A DNA stretch of 64,000 bases from CAIVVT01 sp963757265. GTDB lineage: Bacteria > Acidobacteriota > Terriglobia > Bryobacterales > Bryobacteraceae. Position 1 is the stretch's first letter. Each line of letters opens with the position of its first letter. Of the stretch, positions 62,735 to 64,000 are shown piece after piece. The notes under the pieces are model-generated. The model was not told the origin of the DNA and searched no databases. It saw nothing but the letters and a program-made list of their open reading frames with translations. The translations under genes and the position numbers were made by a program. Location of the stretch: assembly GCA_963757265.1 (NCBI GenBank), contig CAVWRA010000006.1:2852001-2916000 (forward strand). The letters are read 5' to 3'.

Positions 62735-62908
62735 ACACCATGCGGCTGGGCTTTGCCGAATCACCTGAAGCCAGTCCTCGCGATGGCGTATTGGACTGGT
62801 TGCAGGCGGGGCGAAATCCTCTTGCTTGAATGGCGACGGGTGGACTTGCAATACGGCGTGGTACGGCTCGACCCTGGGTCCACTAAGAACGATGAAACTC
62901 AGCGATGA
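62735..62908 (+). pseudogene. tyrosine recombinase (integrase) remnant, middle of the catalytic domain
   Basis: HLKPVLAMAYWTGCRRGEILLLEWRRVDL followed by VVRLDPGSTKND is the beginning of a phage-type integrase catalytic domain, with the first catalytic Arg in TGCRRGEI and the following strand/Lys region. The C-terminal His-x-x-Arg and Tyr parts are absent because an IS3-type transposase piece begins at about 62890. Its position next to the tRNA-Leu fragment suits the integrase of that element. Confidence 0.75.
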
Positions 62909-63095
62909 GTGTCTGAACAGAGAGATCTTCTACTCACTGCGTGAAGCGCAAGTGATCATTGGAATGTGGCGCCAGCACTACAATACCGTCCGTCCGCATA
63001 GCTCACTAGGCTATCGCCCGCCGGCGCCGGTCGCCCGCGCGGAGGCAGCGTATCCGAGGTCACAACACAGACTTCCTTCGCCTGCCAGATCCTAG
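62892..63095 (+). pseudogene. IS3-family transposase C-terminal fragment
   Basis: From about 62892, KLSDECLNREIFYSLREAQVII followed by MWRQHYNTVRPHSSLGYRPPAP is the end of an IS3-type OrfB transposase (rve catalytic core end with NxxRPHxxLGYxxP). Everything upstream (the DDE Asp residues) is missing. It joins directly to the integrase remnant. Non-coding IS right-end sequence probably continues to about 63300. Confidence 0.75.
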
Positions 63096-63391
63096 ATGCG
63101 GCCGGCCTGCGGCCGGCGTCCAGGCTCTGGCGATGAACCCGCAGCGCTCGGCCTGGACTCCGGTCCTCACCGAACCGCCAGAAGCTTATAGGCAGGCGAA
63201 GGGAGGCCCCGAAGCGCGTCCCTCCCAACGAATCGTGGCAATGCCAGCCAGCAAATGACTGACTTTGCAGCTGGTGCAACAAGACCGGGCCGATCAGCAA
63301 GCCCGAACCCTCAAGCTGGTAGAATAGACAGAATTACGCCATTTCGCTGATTGTGTGCAGCCGCAGATGATCGGAATCCGGACGGTGAACA
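63096..63391. other. probable IS3 right-end sequence and spacer
   Basis: About 295 bp with no gene. It holds a GC-rich palindrome GCCGGCCTGCGGCCGGC (63100-63116) and TGACTTTGCAGCTGGTGCAAC near 63261-63281, text of the type found downstream of IS3-type transposase genes. The exact IS end cannot be fixed. Confidence 0.35.
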
Positions 63392-64000
63392 ATGAACCAG
63401 GCTCGACCCATCCTCCTGATTGTGGGATGGATCACCATGGCATCCATCGTGTTCCTTGATCGAGTCCTCGCGCTCCACACCACGCTTGCTCCGATTACCA
63501 TCGACTATCCGGCTGAGGATTCGATCTTCCCGCCCGACATCGAGGCCCCGACGTTTCTCTGGAGGGATGCCGAGGAGAATGTGAGGGCATGGCGAATTGA
63601 GGTCGCCTTTGCTGATGGCGCACAGGGCATACGCGTGGAATCGCAGGGCGAGCGCCGGCGTATGGGCGAGATCGATTCGCGCTGTGTCTCCAGTACGAAC
63701 AAATTGCCCGAGTTGACACCGGTCGAGGTCGCGCAGCACATCTGGAAACCGGATTCCGAAACCTGGGAGCGCATGAAGCGACACTCCGTGGCGCGCACGG
63801 CGACCATCACCATCACCGGCTTCCGCGACAGAGGGGCGGTTTCGCGCGGGCAGATTCGCATACAAACTTCGAAGGATACTGTGGGCGCCCCCATTTTCTA
63901 TCGCGACGTCCCGCTTATGCCCGCGACAGGTGAGAAGGGGATCATTCGGCCCCTCTCCACAAGTGCATTGCCATTGATCGCCTGGCGCTTGCGCAACATC
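63392..64000 (+). CDS. N-terminal part of a membrane-anchored protein of unknown function (runs off the right edge)
   Basis: The window holds about 203 codons without a stop. It opens MNQARPILLIVGWITMASIVFL, a signal anchor, then TIDYPAEDSIFPPDIEAPTFLWRDA, a beta-rich segment, APIFYRDVPLMPA and a final ALPLIAWRLRNI at the edge. The SIFPP, FYRDVPL and ALPLIAWRLRNI parts look conserved. I recall this N-terminus from large acidobacterial proteins with PD40 or TPR repeats, but the diagnostic C-terminus is outside the window. It starts about 300 bp beyond the IS3 fragment. Confidence 0.6.
   Translation, partial: MNQARPILLIVGWITMASIVFLDRVLALHTTLAPITIDYPAEDSIFPPDIEAPTFLWRDAEENVRAWRIEVAFADGAQGIRVESQGERRRMGEIDSRCVSSTNKLPELTPVEVAQHIWKPDSETWERMKRHSVARTATITITGFRDRGAVSRGQIRIQTSKDTVGAPIFYRDVPLMPATGEKGIIRPLSTSALPLIAWRLRNI

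Noticed and set aside
1..64000. CRISPR arrays, rRNA genes, defence-system clusters
   Set aside because: No regularly spaced short repeats, no rRNA sequence and no recognisable cas, restriction or toxin-antitoxin genes were found.

Overview
This is a GC-rich chromosomal segment that most resembles an Acidobacteriota genome of the Bryobacterales/Solibacter type. The pointers are an Oar-like TonB-dependent receptor with an N-terminal carboxypeptidase-regulatory domain, many Tat-exported sugar oxidoreductases and TIM-barrel epimerases, PD40/TPR/VCBS secreted proteins, and a tmRNA whose tag reads ANNTQFAYAA. The taxonomic call is inference from gene content; no rRNA is present.

Layout. 0-3 kb: the start of a YgfZ/GcvT-like gene behind a small membrane protein, a divergent metallo-beta-lactamase-fold hydrolase, and a secreted beta-helix protein. 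3.5-9.6 kb: a sugar-uptake locus (SSS symporter plus GH94 phosphorylase) divergent from an unusual soluble protein that joins a DNA-binding-like N-terminus to two malectin domains. 9.8-28 kb: accessory carbohydrate and small-molecule metabolism, including an enolase-superfamily dehydratase, SDRs, an OPT transporter, a TonB receptor, tandem TIM-barrel epimerases, a 3-keto-glycoside hydrolase-like protein, fRMsr, a GH39-like enzyme and a tryptophanase-family lyase. 28.5-38 kb: a sulfatase and a run of Tat-exported Gfo/Idh/MocA oxidoreductases, epimerases, a DUF5009 acyltransferase and a VCBS protein. 38-39 kb: a 1.1-kb spacer with three related inverted-repeat-bounded elements and an 18-bp palindrome. 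39-42 kb: a class I terpenoid-synthase-like gene, an integrase remnant beside tRNA-Gly(TCC), and a sugar transferase. 42.4-47.8 kb: a complete isc operon (iscR-iscS-iscU-iscA-hscB-hscA-iscX) without fdx. 48-55 kb: a tricorn-like protease, a single-chain PyrD-PyrK fusion, clpS, a Tat-exported MBL hydrolase and ssrA. 55-62 kb: a GIY-YIG protein, a kinase/SIS sugar pair, a DUF5107-TPR protein and an amidohydrolase. 62.2 kb to the end: a 3' fragment of tRNA-Leu marks the edge of an integrated element that carries integrase and IS3 remnants, followed by a gene that leaves the window.

Genes working together. The symporter, the GH94 phosphorylase and the malectin protein look like uptake, phosphorolytic cleavage and sensing of one sugar. 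The exported oxidoreductase/epimerase/DUF1080 set suggests extracytoplasmic sugar oxidation of the 3-keto type, although the genes are dispersed. The isc genes form one transcription unit under an Rrf2-type regulator.

Caution about the sequence. Four genes (GH94, DUF5009, VCBS and tricorn-like) contain reading-frame breaks. Every break changes frame in the direction of one extra base, except one that needs two, and the flanking protein motifs are otherwise intact. Insertion-type consensus errors explain this better than gene decay, so these genes are annotated as single genes.
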